From Buddleja alternifolia (taxonomy: Eukaryota; Streptophyta; Magnoliopsida; Lamiales; Scrophulariaceae), in contig CM033403.1 of the NCBI GenBank assembly GCA_019426215.1, forward strand, positions 2,867,001 through 2,931,000: 64,000 nt of DNA, in the 5' to 3' direction. The notes beneath the pieces are model-generated. The model had not been told where the DNA came from and did no database searches. It saw only the letters and a list, made by a program, of their open reading frames with translations. The translations under genes were made by a program, and so were the position numbers. Positions 1 through 11,303 of the stretch are shown piece after piece (position 1 is the first letter of the stretch; the number at the start of each line of letters is the position of its first letter).

Positions 1-2014
1 GAGATGTGTGATGCGATTACAGATGGCCCCATTAAAATCATGAAAGCGAGCACCTGGAGCAACTGAAGCTACTCCAGATGGTTACGTCGAGAAGCCAAAG
101 TTAGAATGGATGCCAGAAGATCGAAAAAGAGCTAACTTAGACAATGTTGGACGAAGCGCTCTATACTCAGCACTAATAGATAATGAAGGATTATTCAACA
201 AAATCAAGTTATGCAAAACATCAAAACAAATATGGGATAAATTGGCTACTGTGTTTGAAGGTTCAACACAAATGAGGGAAAACAAGCTCTCAATAGTCAT
301 GCAAAGATTTTAGCAGTTTAAGATGATGCCCAATGAGACGCTAGACCAATTGGATGTGAGATTTACACCGCTTATTACAGAGTTAGCATCACTGGACAAA
401 GAGTTGACCAACAAGGAAATGGTCACTAAAATATTCAGAAGTCTTCCAAGCAAGTACCTAGTAAAGACTGTTGCCATGAGAGAATCACAAACATTGGAGA
501 AGATAACTCCAGAGCATGTATTTTCGGAGTTAAGAGCTTTTTAGTTCGAATTGGGTGAAGTCAACGACAGATTCACTTCAGCGACTGAATCCGGAGCTTT
601 AATCGCTAGCATCAAAAACAAGAGAAAATCAGTCAGTAAGGTGAAAGCAACAGAATCAAGCGAGGATATGGACATGGCTTTGTTAGTCAAGAAATTCAAG
701 AAATTTCTAAGATATGAAAGGAAAAACACTACTGGACAAACCTCATTTCAAACCCCTCCTCCTGCACCACCGCCTCAGTATCAAGCGCCAGTGTATTCTG
801 CTCCTCAACCACCAGCGCCAATTCAATATCAAGCGACTCCATCACCGAATCAGAATCTCTCAGCGCCATATGTTTCCAAAAGGTTAACAACTGAACAGAA
901 AATGAAAACTAATCTTTGTTACAACTGCAGGAAACCAGGGCACTTCCAAGTTAATTGCCCTTATCCAAATATGTCTAAGCCCACAAAGCAACATCATGCG
1001 GATAGAAACCAATTCAGGAGCAACCTTGGGCAACAAGGCTTGCTAGCAGAATCTGAACCACTCTACACACCTGAAGAGGACATGGAATCATCAGATGAAA
1101 GCAGTGATGATGAGCCATCAAGCGACTCAGCGTTCATTTGTCTCATGGCGAGAGATGATGAAGCGTCTGAAGACTCGCTATCTGAGGTAACCACTGAATT
1201 ATCTCATCCTCTTTCTTATGATGAATTACTTGACAAAGTAAAAGAATATTATAAAGACTGTCAAGATGCCGCCAAGTTATATCAAAATCACTATAATACT
1301 ATTTCAGTGCTTAAAGGTGATAACGTGACACTCAAGGCAGAGTTGCAAGTTCAGCAACAATGCATTGAGAAGAACCAATCGCTTGAGAGTGAAATTACTC
1401 AATTAAAAAGTGATATTGATATAATAGTCAAGAGAGAAGCTGAAGTGATCGCTAAACTTGCCAAATCAAAGCAGCTTATCTCATCATTATCAAAAGCATC
1501 AAGAAAGCTAGATAATGTGACTGAAATCACCAGACTATTTGGTGAAAAGACCGGTTTAGGTTGTGATAAATTTGGTCCTAAATCCAAAGTGTCTAAGGTT
1601 ATGGCAACCAACAAAGGGAAAGGTGTAGCCTTTGTTGAGAAAAGTTCAAATAGTCAAACACTGAATGAACCCAAATGCAATGGTACGAGGCCAAATGAGA
1701 AAGTCAATAATGACTCAGGAAAAGGAAAGACAAAAGTGAATGATTCACAAAAGAGGGTCTATCTAAATGCTCAAAAGGTTAAGGAGAAACCTTTTACAAG
1801 TAAATCAAATGCTAAGCGTCTAGCACCAAAAGTGCATCCTAAGCCAGTGCCAAGGAAATACCAATGTCAATATCCACAACGATCTAGATCATATCATCGA
1901 TACTATGATAATTATATTTATGACTGTGATTATTACTATAATCAAGGATATTATTATACGCCTAAAAGCACACACAACACAAACCGAAATCCAAGAAGGC
2001 CACTCTTCCCGTAA
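1..2014 (+). pseudogene. gag pseudogene of B0
   Basis: Gag is the nucleocapsid protein that packages retrotransposon RNA. The copia gag core (UBN2-like) is readable from base 1 in shifting frames; in-frame stops sit at 311-313 (where the B1 copy has Glu) and 542-544 (end of the RAF/KAF segment). A long open stretch at 551-2014 holds a proline/glutamine-rich linker, a CX2CX4HX4C zinc knuckle (CYNCRKPGHFQVNC, about 919-960), an acidic serine-rich segment, a predicted coiled coil (about 1230-1530) and a Tyr-rich, Arg-rich tail. The long coiled-coil gag tail is typical of Sirevirus-type copia elements. The start codon is upstream of the window or lost. Confidence 0.85.
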
Positions 2015-2099
2015 TGAAGACAAGGCAAATATGGGTTCCGAAAATTCTAATTCAAACTAACGTTACTAACAATGAAGCACCCAAAACAAAATGGGTACC

Positions 2100-3729
2100 T
2101 AAAAAGAATTAGAACTGCCCTTTGAATGCAGGTACCTAGAGCCAACACCGATACGTCAATTTGATACATAGATAGTGGGTCGTCAAGACACATGACTGGC
2201 TCAAAGGATCTCTTGATCAACTATCACGCAACCAATGGTCCTCAAGTCATATTTGGTGATAACTCCAAAGGTAAAACCAAAGGTATAGGTATCATGCATA
2301 GAGGGAACGTTATGATAAGTGACATATATTATGTTGACGGTCTTAAGCATAAGTCAATTTTGTGATAAATGCTTTGAAGTTAAATTCTCTAGTGACTATT
2401 GATATATTAATGACGCTATAACCGGATCTACTAAATTGAAAGGAAAAAGAACAAACAATGTGTATTTAGTAGATTGGGGTTCAACAACAGATAACAACCC
2501 TACATGCTTTGTAGCTAAGAATCAAAATGAATTGAGTTGGTTATGGCATAGAAAAATGAATCACCTCAACTTTAAGGCAATCTCTCAATTAATATCGCTA
2601 AATCTTGTAGAGGGATTACCTAAAGGTTCCTTTTATAAAGATCGCTTATGTGATGCATGTTAAATGCGTAAACAAGTTAAATCATCTTTTAAGAAGAAAC
2701 CTCATTTATCTACATCTAGAATACTTAAACTATTGCATTTAGATTTGTTTGGACATATTCAAATCATGAGCGTTAGTGGTAAAAAGTATTCACTAGTAAT
2801 AGTTGATGATTTCTCACGCTATACATGGGTAGAATTTCTAGCATCTAAAGATGAAACTAGTGTCAAGCTCACAGCTCTAATTCGTCAATTGCAAACTTCG
2901 AAAGATTTAAAAGTGACGAGAATTAGAATTGATAGAGGAACTGAATTTACTAATCATATTGTTAAGAAGTTTTGTAAAGATTTTGGAATACCTCATGAGT
3001 ATTCAACGCCTACAACACCTCAACAAAATGGAGTTGCTGAGCGATGGAACAGAATGCTTAAAGAAGCCGCTAGGACTATGTTAGCCAAGTCCAAGATGCC
3101 TCAACGGTTTTGGGCCAAAGCTATCAATACCGCTTGCTACACTCAGAACTGGTGTATGATCAACAAGCAACATGAAAAGACTCCATATGAGTTATGGAAG
3201 GGACGTAAGCCAAATGTTTCATATTTTCATGTATTTAGTTCAAAATGTTTCATTCATAACAATGGATCCGACAATCTAAAGACATTTGATCCCAAAGCGG
3301 ATGAAGGAAATTTTTCTAGGCTATGCCAAAAATGGAAAGAGTTTTCGCATCCAAAATGCGGTCAAATCGAAGGTTGAAGAACCATTCATGTTGTGTTTGA
3401 TGATACTAACCAAGAACCGAGTAAGGTTAATATTGATGATGTGGAATTGAAGATCTTGCTCAACAAGCGTTACAAATCAATCTGTGTGATGATAGTGATA
3501 TTGATGAAGATGATGAGATCTTTGTGCCCAATCCTACGATTACACGTGAGGTTATCTATGTTGATGTTGCAAGAAATGATGATGATCATGAAGACAATGT
3601 TCATCAAGAGCAAATTGGAACTGTGAATGGTGAAGCGCCTACGCAAGATGATGATCAAGCACCTGATCAATCTCTCAACCTTTTCCAACCAGACCGAAAA
3701 TGGCTTAGAGACCATCCACCAGAGCTAGT
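2100..3729 (+). pseudogene. protease-integrase pseudogene of B0
   Basis: The protease signature IDSGSSRHMTGS is readable near 2170-2210 after a stop. GAG-pre-integrase follows at 2436-2663 with the HX3-HX~CDAC zinc-binding region (WHRKMNHLNF). Integrase core runs from 2664 to about 3360 (VDDFSRYTWVEF, DRGTEFTN, QQNGVAERWNR). A TAA at 2661-2663 replaces the Gln of CDACQ, as expected from C-to-T change in CAA. A frameshift near 3310 breaks the segment after DPKADEG. The last part (3393-3729) is the acidic linker before reverse transcriptase; the RT itself is missing because the element is cut at 3729. Confidence 0.85.
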
Positions 3730-5073
3730 TGTTGGGTTTTGTACATAAAAACAGCGGAAATAAAATACCCGCAATGGATTCATCTTTGATTTCACATATT
3801 TAAATCATGTTGAAAAATATGTACCTTTTTTGCGTAATTGAAATTTCTGAACCAGCAACTTGATTCTTTTGGAGCAGCAATAACGTCACTGCCTCTAAAC
3901 TTGGTTTGAATGCATCGAGTCTATTTCTTTTTGCATAGCTTCACGCCATCTAGCGGCATCCATATCCACCATCGTTTGATCATATGTGGAGGGATCATCT
4001 CCTTGACCCTCCTCTAATACAGAAAAGAGGTCCGTCTCCCTCTGCGGTAGATATCCGTACCTCTCAGGCGGTTGAGGTACCCTACTTGATCTTCGCGGTT
4101 GTGGTTGTGATACAAAAGGTTCGGTTCTTACTTCCTGTGTAGATGTATCCACCGGAGTTTCGTCTTGTTCTTCAAGAACAATTCTTCTACCTGCTCCACC
4201 TTCTTGAATGAACTCATCTTCAAGAAAGTGAGCTTGTAAAGCTACAATGATCCTTTGATCATCGTGCAGGTAAAAGAGGTATCCCATGGAATCCTCAGGA
4301 TAACCAACGAAACGTCCTTTTAAGGATCTAGCCTCTAATTTGTCTACTTTGGTCTTTTTGACATAAGCAGGACATCCCCAAATTCTAATGTGATTAAGAC
4401 TTGGTTTCCAATTTCTCCATATCTCATATGGTGTCTTAGGAATGGACTTAGAGGGGCATCTGTTTAAAATGTGTACAGCTGTAAGGAGCGCGTGACCCCA
4501 CAGTGAAATGGGTAAGTCAGTGTAGCTGATCATGGAACGAACCATGTCCAACAAAGTTCGATTCCTTCATTCGGCAACTCCATTCAACTGTAGTGTCGCT
4601 GGAGGTGTGAGCTGTAATACTATGCCATTCTTTTCGAGGTATTCATCAAACTCGACACTCATATATTCTCCTCCTCGGTCAGATCGAAGAGCTTTTATAT
4701 GTTGTCCAGTTTGATTTTCCACTAAAGCTTTGAATTCCTTGAATTTGTCAATAGATTCAGACTTATGCTTTATCAAGTACAGCAGACCATACCTGGAATG
4801 GTCATCAGTGAATGTGAAAAAGTAAAGGAAACCTCCACGACCCATTTTTCCAAATGGTCCACAAACATCGGTATGCACTAAATCTAGGATTTGTGAGGCT
4901 CTTTAAAAAGTCCCTATGAAGGGAGATCTAACCATCTTGCCTTTGAGACAAGACTCACAAGTAGGATAGGGATCCAATCCCAATGGACGTATTAATCCAT
5001 CTTTCTCCATTTTGTGAATTTTGTGTTCATCGGCATGGCCTATTCTAAGATGCCAGATCAATCTTTAGTTAAT
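3730..5073 (-). mobile_element. A1 distal part: family-A copia remnant
   Basis: Minus-strand copia sequence very similar to A2 at 26440-27566. Bases 3730-3892 resemble the terminal part of an LTR of this type (starts tgttggg, then an AAACAGCGGAA box like the AACGCAGC box at 7207), but they join directly to integrase-linker coding sequence. RT, RNase H and most of the 3' LTR are therefore deleted. The two ends of A1 (ctagt before 3730, caact after 8408) do not form a target-site duplication. Confidence 0.75.
3895..5073 (-). pseudogene. integrase pseudogene of A1
   Basis: Reading the minus strand from 5073, the GAG-pre-integrase start (equivalent to WHLRLGHA) is degenerate. The integrase core follows (VHTDVCGPFG, FTDDHSRYG, RSDRGGEYMS, LNGVAE), then the C-terminal domain (WGCPAYVKK, GRFVGYPEDSMGY) and the acidic linker up to SMHSNQV. 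The TGA that separates the frames near 4564 corresponds to the CGA Arg in A2, a C-to-T change. Unlike A2, this copy keeps the NGVAE segment with the catalytic Glu. The frame ends at 3895 at a deletion junction. Confidence 0.85.
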
Positions 5074-5287
5074 GAATATGAGCTAAACTTGTTTGATTGA
5101 GGCCATGGCTAGGCCATTTATGTTACTTTGATGGTTGTTTTATTGGTGTTTATTGGATTAATTCTGGTTTAGTTATGTATTTAATATTTGATCTCAATGC
5201 TACACTTGCTTGATCACCAAGTGTTCGATAAAATGCCTAGGTTAGAGATCGAGAGATAATAACCTAGGGAAGATATAAACATTGAAT
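5074..5287 (+). repeat. 214-bp fragment of a family-C LTR inside A1
   Basis: From tgaatatgagctaaac to gatataaacattgaat this stretch is almost identical to 18269-18487, an internal part of the C0 3' LTR in the same orientation. It occupies exactly the place where A1 should have gag and protease (1.25 kb in A2). Neither end is an LTR terminus. The right junction shares GAAT with the A1 sequence. Confidence 0.85.
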
Positions 5288-7184
5288 CGTGTTTTCCATT
5301 AATTTTGACAGTGGTTTGGGAAACATAATTAAATTTGAGAGAGAGAAATCAAATAACTGCAGAAAATAAACCAGACTTTATTAGACTTGTGTAACTAAAC
5401 TAAAACTAAGTTTAAAATCAAGGACTTCGACTTATAACTTGGCTCTCACTACATTTTTCGAGATTCACACTCCCACTGTGAAAAACGGAAGTGATCGTTG
5501 TAATGTACTTCGTGGTGGGGATTGAATTCTTTAATTAATATAATGGATGGCAACCCTTTAACTATATTTGGTCCATTATTTAATTAAATTGATGTCCAAC
5601 ATCAATCTATCCAATAGATGGTTCAATCTTCTTTTTCCCATAATCCACCAAAACCGCAACCCTTTAACGATTTATAGGCCTTGTGGATTATCTAAGTTTA
5701 CTCCCACTAACTCCTCATAATCTAACATTGGAATTTTACCTTGCAACTCTTTAACGATATTTGCGGTGAAATATGTCTCGATTAAGGCATCTAATGCACT
5801 TAATAAAATTCTAGAATTAAATCTTGATTTACGACCCCCACTTACTGGAAAGATGCCATATACTAGGTTTAATACTTAATTTTATTAAGTTTAGTAGAGG
5901 GAAAGGATGCCTAGCACCCCTACTAACTTAGTATAATTTTTGTTTGGGAGAATTCATGTTCTAAACATTTATCTAAGTCTCACTTTGCACATTATTCAAT
6001 TTATATAGCGCATATTGAGAACATACATGCTTCATACAACTAATGAACATGTACCAAAAGCAATAGACCAACACATATGTCCATGGGCTTTATCTAGAGG
6101 GCCCAAGCCAATGGGCCATCATTAAAAAGAAAAATAAGCCTAGCTATTCTTCGTGGGCTCCAAGCTCCTCTTCTTTTGGATTGATCTCCTCTTGAAAGGC
6201 CTATTATATTTCTATCTATTACATGAGATTATTGAACAACCTATACATAATTCTAGAAATAAAATAAACGTTCTCAATTCCGGCCCTTGCAACCCATAAA
6301 AGAAAATACAATCAAAAGAAATAACCTAAGCCCATGGACAATGTCACCATCATATCATACATGCTTGCGAAAAATAAAGCAATTATGTTGGTGATTAAGT
6401 TAATAATTAATTAGTCCAACTAATTACCTTCCTCAATAAAATTCCAAATTTTATTGATATCATGACAATAAACCTTTTAGTGAGAATCTTTAATTTAAAT
6501 AAATAATTTAATTAAAAAATTCTCCAAGAACCATTAATTAATTATTTCACTTAAATTAATAATATTTAATAAAAACAATTTGGGCTTCATTTCATAAAAT
6601 ATAAATTACCAACCATTGGCATATTTAATTTTAATTAATTAGGCCCAAAACTAATTTATTGAAGAGTCCATAATTTTAATTAAAATAATTTGGGCTTATT
6701 TAATTAAATTCGGGTCATCATCCTTTTGACCCACCCGGATAATTAAAATAGTTCAAAACCCATTTATTTAAAAAATTGGACCCGAGGAAAAATAACCCGA
6801 CCCGTTAGGACCCGGGTCATAGATCCGGGCCCACAAAACAGGGCCCACGTGCGCCAGGCGCACGACCTTGAGCCTGGACGCGTGGCCAGGCGCCGTGCGC
6901 CCAGCGCACGGCAGTGGCTTGGCCGCGCACGGCGTCATGTTCGCACGTGTCCGTGCTCAGACTGCGCACGTTGTTTTCATCGCGCTCGTCGCAGGGTTTT
7001 TCTGACCCGATTCTCACAAAAATTAGATTTTTCAATTCACAAGTCATCATACTACAACATACATGAATTGAACGCATAAAAATCATGGATTACTATCATG
7101 AAAAACATGCTTCAAAAATGCGAAAAAAACACATAATCACGTAATCAATTAAATACAGAAATCAGAGATTGGCTCTGATACCAC
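5288..7184 (-). mobile_element. A1 5' untranslated leader
   Basis: Non-coding, AT-rich leader between gag start and primer-binding site of A1, read on the minus strand and colinear with 23231-25230 of A2. It holds three copies of the GTTAAAGGGTTGC motif (reverse complement at 5550-5562, 5656-5668, 5743-5755), a GGCCCA/TGGGCC inverted repeat at 6100-6117 and a GC-rich island at 6780-7010 with a perfect 9-bp inverted repeat at 6892-6912. No convincing ORF. Confidence 0.8.
7172..7184 (-). promoter_or_regulatory. primer-binding site of A1 (tRNA-iMet type)
   Basis: The minus strand reads GTGGTATCAGAGC directly after the LTR end, the standard plant copia site complementary to the 3' end of initiator tRNA-Met. 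Confidence 0.9.
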
Positions 7185-8408
7185 TGTTGGAAAAATTTTG
7201 CATAAAATCAAATAACGCAGCTGAAGAATGTATTTAAATCCCAGTGGCTCATCTCTATTTCTCGTATTTAAATTGTGTTTCAAATTCAATTACCGTTCTC
7301 GCGTATGTTGAATTCTGAACGAGCTTTGCAAACCCTTCTTGAACCGCAATCCATCGCTGTCGCTAAATTGCCACGCCGGAGTCAAAAACAAAAATCTTCT
7401 TCTTCTTCTTCTTCTCTTAAGGGAGACTGCTAGAGAGAGAGGATGGGGTGTTTGTACTTGGATAGAAAGTTTGTACTTTTTCACTTAGTTAGTTTTTCAC
7501 TAAGTAGTATATTTATACTACAATAGAAAATAATAACCTGGGTCTCCAAAGCCCTACTGGGCGTCCACTTTGGACGCCAACTTCAAGGCTTTTAAGCCTT
7601 CGGGCTTTAGTCCTATTTTGGTTTTAGTCAAGTGAGAGTCATGGTTTTAGTCAAACTCACATGACTTGACCAGATGGCTAGCTCATAATGAGTCGAGGTC
7701 ATTTTATGCTTTGGCCAATGACTTTTAACCTCACTCATTCATGACTGCATAGGATATTTAGCTCATTCACTTATGAGAGAATAAATCCCATTTTGCTAAT
7801 CAGTTAACAATGTTATTTGCCCATCAAGTCGCACTTCGAGGTCGATCCCACCAAAGGGTGATTTGGATCTAACTACTCTAATGAAAGACTTAATGTCACA
7901 AGTACATCTTCAACTCGATTCCTCAGGTCTAAGGTTCACGCGTACCTATCACAACTTATCAGTTTCATCATTGACTGTCAGTGAGTGAATACCCATGTGA
8001 TGAAACTGATGCGAGCCGTGTTCGAACATATTAGTCCAACTTATACGTCCATGACATAAGTTCCCACTATCATTCCCATAGTGTTCGACTGGCACTTTCT
8101 TTGTCGAAACTTATATCATGCAAGTCCTTATTTTGTATTGATGTCCAGTCAAAGACTTTCTTAGACTTGCGAACCCTATTTAGAGAACAAGGATCAAACC
8201 CTTCTAGTGCCATTCTTCCTATCCCACAGGAAGTAGAAGGTTTGCCTTTATTCTCAAGGACTTTACGTTGTTTATTAATACCTTATAAATGCCTATAAGA
8301 AAACAACAAGATAATGCCTTATATTTAATAAAAAGATATTGTTTAGTTACAAGTCAATGCCCTATAAATCTATCCTCTTTATGGCATTTGAGGACATACA
8401 CTCTAACA
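7185..8408 (-). repeat. 5' LTR of A1
   Basis: On the minus strand it begins TGTTAGAGTG and ends TTCCAACA, directly followed by the primer-binding site. Sequence matches the A2 LTRs (for example the boxes for ccataaagaggatagatttatagg and for the tcaagtcgcacttcgaggtcg segment). Length is 1224 bp. The flank at 8409 is the first base after the primer-binding site of C0. Confidence 0.85.
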
Positions 8409-8741
8409 CAACTATGGTATCTAATATCGAGATTCTCTTATTCGTTCTGAGATTAAGTCATTTTCTTTTGCTTTATTCTATTTCTAGTTTTTGAAGGTAT
8501 GAGTGCTTATAACTTTGAATGGCCACGTCAGGATATGGATTCATCAATCACCACATCAAGCCCAATGCAAATGGAAACCTATGAACACACATACCATCCC
8601 GATTGGATAAATCATTCAAGCTCAACATGGAGTTACAACAATGATATTCAATGATATTATCACCGAGATTCCACCATGTCGGTAGCCTTCGGTAGCCTTC
8701 CCTACCAATAACATGTTAGTTTCCATCAACAAGAGCCGGAG

Positions 8742-9494
8742 ATGTTGTCTAATCTTGAGAACTTGTTAACACGGTTTTGTGCAAGCACAGAGAGTGCATT
8801 TCAACACCATTGTTTACATTACCAGGAGCCACAGATGACGTCTAATCTTGAGGACTCGGTGAATGGATTTTTTGCACACATAGAAGCTAGCATAAAGGAG
8901 ATAGAAGCTCATAGAAAGGAGTCAGAAGCTCATAGCAGGGAAGTGGCAATACTAGTAAATCAAGCAGTCAACTTATGGATGAAGAGAGCGCCTTGCACCA
9001 TGGAGAGTAGCACCAAAGAGAATGAGGCATCCCTTCATAAAAAAGTTGAACAAGATGCTAATTTAGGACTACAATATCTGCACACTATCATTGAAGAAGA
9101 ACCACCTCCCGAATCCACGTGTGTCAAAATAGAGGCAAAAACAACTGAGCACCCACTATTGAAGAAAGGGATTTCTGAATCCATTTCACGATATGGCCAA
9201 GAAAGAACATTAGAAATCCTCAAGAACCTAATGCCACCTACCATCATATCCCTTAAATTCTTAAGGAAGTCCATCAATCACCGGAGGGATATAGTGAAAG
9301 ATGTTCAAGTCAAAGTATGCAACCTCAATGATTCGTTCGCGACATACACCATGAAATCAAGTGATACTACGGATAAAAGTGAGGAGATCAAAGGATATAT
9401 AAATCACATGGAGATTCCACTATTAAGGTTGCCAAAGCCAAGACTAGGGGATTTTGAGACAGTCACACACCAGTTGCATCCATCAATTGATGAT
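8742..9494 (+). pseudogene. C0 internal ORF, 5' part, split by C1
   Basis: Open for 251 codons; C1 is inserted at its end, and the rest continues at 15578-15769. The N-terminal half is a helical, charged segment with repeated EAH(R/S) motifs, probably coiled coil. The last 110 residues share a conserved domain with the C1 ORF (PPTIISLxFL, INxxR, SDTTxxxEEI). I do not recognise a catalytic domain. An alternative upstream start is possible (for example ATG near 8500, the equivalent of the C1 start), but the frame is not open there. Function unknown; by position it derives from gag. Confidence 0.6.
9490..9494 (+). repeat. target-site duplication of C1, left copy
   Basis: atgat, repeated at 15573-15577; five bases as expected for LTR retrotransposon integration. 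Confidence 0.9.
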
Positions 9495-10932
9495 TGATAA
9501 GTCCATATTTTACAGTATTTTATGCCCCATTGTAATATGATTTGATCGTTACTTTGATCATTTTTTATCCCTCATAATGCTTTGATTGGTATATATTTTG
9601 TTTTGAAGGATAAAAGTTGATTTACGCATGAAAGACGAGAAAAGAGATCCAAATTGAGCTTGAAATTGAAGAAAGAAACAAAAGAAGATAGTTGACGAAA
9701 GATTTTACACAATGCTCATATATAAATGAGGTTTTCGTCCTCTTACAGGCCGAATCATACTAAGGTTTCTTCTTCAATATTGTAGATCTATTTCTTAGCT
9801 TCGCGTAGCAACTTGAATCAACTCAATCCGACATTTGTAGAGAGAGTTATGATCAAAATACGAAAGCTGTGAATTCTGCGTCAGAGGACCGCGGTCTAAT
9901 AAGAGTTTGTGCCGCGGTCCAATTCTCCCGAAGCCCTAAAATTAAGTCCGCCGTTTTCTCCCTTTATAACACACTTTTCTCTTGGAAAACAGGAAAAAAT
10001 GCTCAAAAACACCAAGGGGAAGCCATGGGAAGTCCTAAGGAAGCTTGAAGAGCCATCTTCATCCTCATCATCATCATTTTCATCATCAAAGCTTGGATTC
10101 ACACTTTATAATAGGGAGTAATTCAACTCTTTCTCTTGATTAGTATTTCAATTATGTCTTGTAGAGTTGTTGAATCACTTGTTGTTGTAAGTATGAGCTA
10201 AGCATCTTTGTGGTTGGGTTATGTGAATACTTTGTGATGTTTTGTGTTAAATGAATGATTAATTTCCGGATTTATTACATTCTTGTTACATGTTTGATTT
10301 TATGCTTAATGCTTTCACATGAATGATCACCATGTGTATGATATAATGCTTTGTCTTGAGACCGAGAGGAGATAGATAAAGGGAGATCGAAAAATCAAAC
10401 ATCATAACGTAACAATTGACTAGAGATAGAATCGATTGCGTTGTGTGGCTTTTTGTGATAAGATGACCCGATTGAATGTAGGATCTTCGTAAACAAAGAA
10501 TTCCTTTGAACCTAAATGCATGTTAGTTAATTCAATCTTCACTATAGAGATATAGGAAGTTGTTAACTAGTATAAGCTTGTTATTTCAAGAGATTGGATA
10601 ATAAATACATTAGGGGGTTTCGCCACAACAAGAGCGTTCTAAAAATCCGGATAATTGAGAGTTCATGAACATAGAATAGAACATAGTAGGATCATAACCC
10701 AATCACCTCTTTCCATTTGAGTTATTACCTTGATAATCATTTTAGTTATCTTTAGTTATTTTCATAGTATAAACACCTATCATCTTATAAATTGATTTAG
10801 CTTAGAAATAGGTAATATAGCAATTACGAGCATTGAATCCAATTGTCCCTGTGGAGACGATACACCCCGGGCTAAATAGTCCACTTTATTACTTTGCACG
10901 ACCTAGTATACTTGCTAGGATTTCGCGTGTCA
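9495..10932 (+). repeat. 5' LTR of C1
   Basis: TGATAAGTCC to GCGTGTCA. It holds a CCGCGG palindrome pair at 9886-9920 and a TATA-like tttataac at 9963, followed by a short transcript leader. The match to the 3' LTR defines both ends exactly. Confidence 0.93.
9886..9920 (+). promoter_or_regulatory. promoter-proximal inverted repeat in C1 LTR
   Basis: Perfect 9-bp arms GGACCGCGG (9886-9894) and CCGCGGTCC (9912-9920) about 45 bp upstream of the TATA-like sequence. The 3' LTR keeps the same arms at 14526-14534 and 14552-14560. The C0 LTR has an unrelated-sequence palindrome with the same CCGCGG core in the same place. Confidence 0.6.
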
Positions 10933-10938
10933 AGTTTT

Positions 10939-10956
10939 TGGCGCCGTTGCCGGGGA
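10939..10956 (+). promoter_or_regulatory. primer-binding site of C1 (tRNA-Asp type)
   Basis: TGGCGCCGTTGCCGGGGA, six bases after the LTR. This is the sequence shared by plant Athila/Tat Ty3-type elements, complementary to the 3' end of tRNA-Asp. Confidence 0.92.
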
Positions 10957-11001
10957 CAATTGCGTTATTTGATATTGTAATTCACTTATCTTCTCTAAGA
11001 C

Positions 11002-11275
11002 TAAGTTGCTGTTTTTGTGTTTCTAGTTGCTGTTTTTGTGTTTTAAGTTTCTGTTTTTGTGTTTCAAGTTGCTGTTTTTGTGTTTTTAGTTGCTGGTTTT
11101 GTGTTTTAAGTTGCTGTTTTTGTGTTTTTTGTTGCTGTTTTTGTGTTGTAAGTTGCTATTTTTGTGTTTCAAGATGCTGTTTTTTGTTTTTTTAGTTGTT
11201 GGTTTTGTGTTTTAAGTTGCTGTTTTTGTTTTTATTAAGTTGCTGTTTTTGTTTTTTTTAGTTGTAGTTTTGTTA
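11002..11275 (+). repeat. 21-bp minisatellite in the C1 leader
   Basis: About a dozen imperfect tandem copies of a unit close to agttgctgtttttgtgttt, strongly T/G-biased and poor in A and C, ending just before the ORF at 11304. The unit length is a multiple of three, which creates a spurious Cys/Phe-rich open frame. The leader of C0 (8409-8500) lacks it. Confidence 0.85.
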
Positions 11276-11303
11276 TGTTTTTTTTTTATTTATTCTTGAA
11301 TAG

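Larger units (their letters stand above)
1..3729 (+). mobile_element. B0: decayed family-B (Sirevirus-like Ty1/copia) fragment
   Basis: Coding order gag, protease, GAG-pre-integrase and integrase on the plus strand, closely matching B1 (37000-40010) and B2 (58200-61814) on the minus strand. The 5' LTR lies outside the window. The right end stops inside the integrase-RT linker (text equivalent to DHPPELV), where a family-A LTR-like sequence starts at 3730. Many stops and frameshifts show an old, dead copy. Confidence 0.9.

Noticed and set aside
6817..7086. Overlapping ORFs on both strands in the GC-rich leader of A1, and similar ones at 23364-23736 in A2
   Set aside because: GC-rich sequence lacks stop codons by composition; the encoded proteins are not conserved between A1 and A2.
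9896..10102. Minus-strand acidic ORF (DDENDDDEDEDG), repeated at 14521-14742
   Set aside because: Antisense reading of a (cat/tca)n stretch in the two C1 LTRs; no independent support.
10833..11195. Open frame rich in Cys and Phe with a 7-residue period
   Set aside because: It is the translation of the 21-bp minisatellite and LTR end, not a gene.
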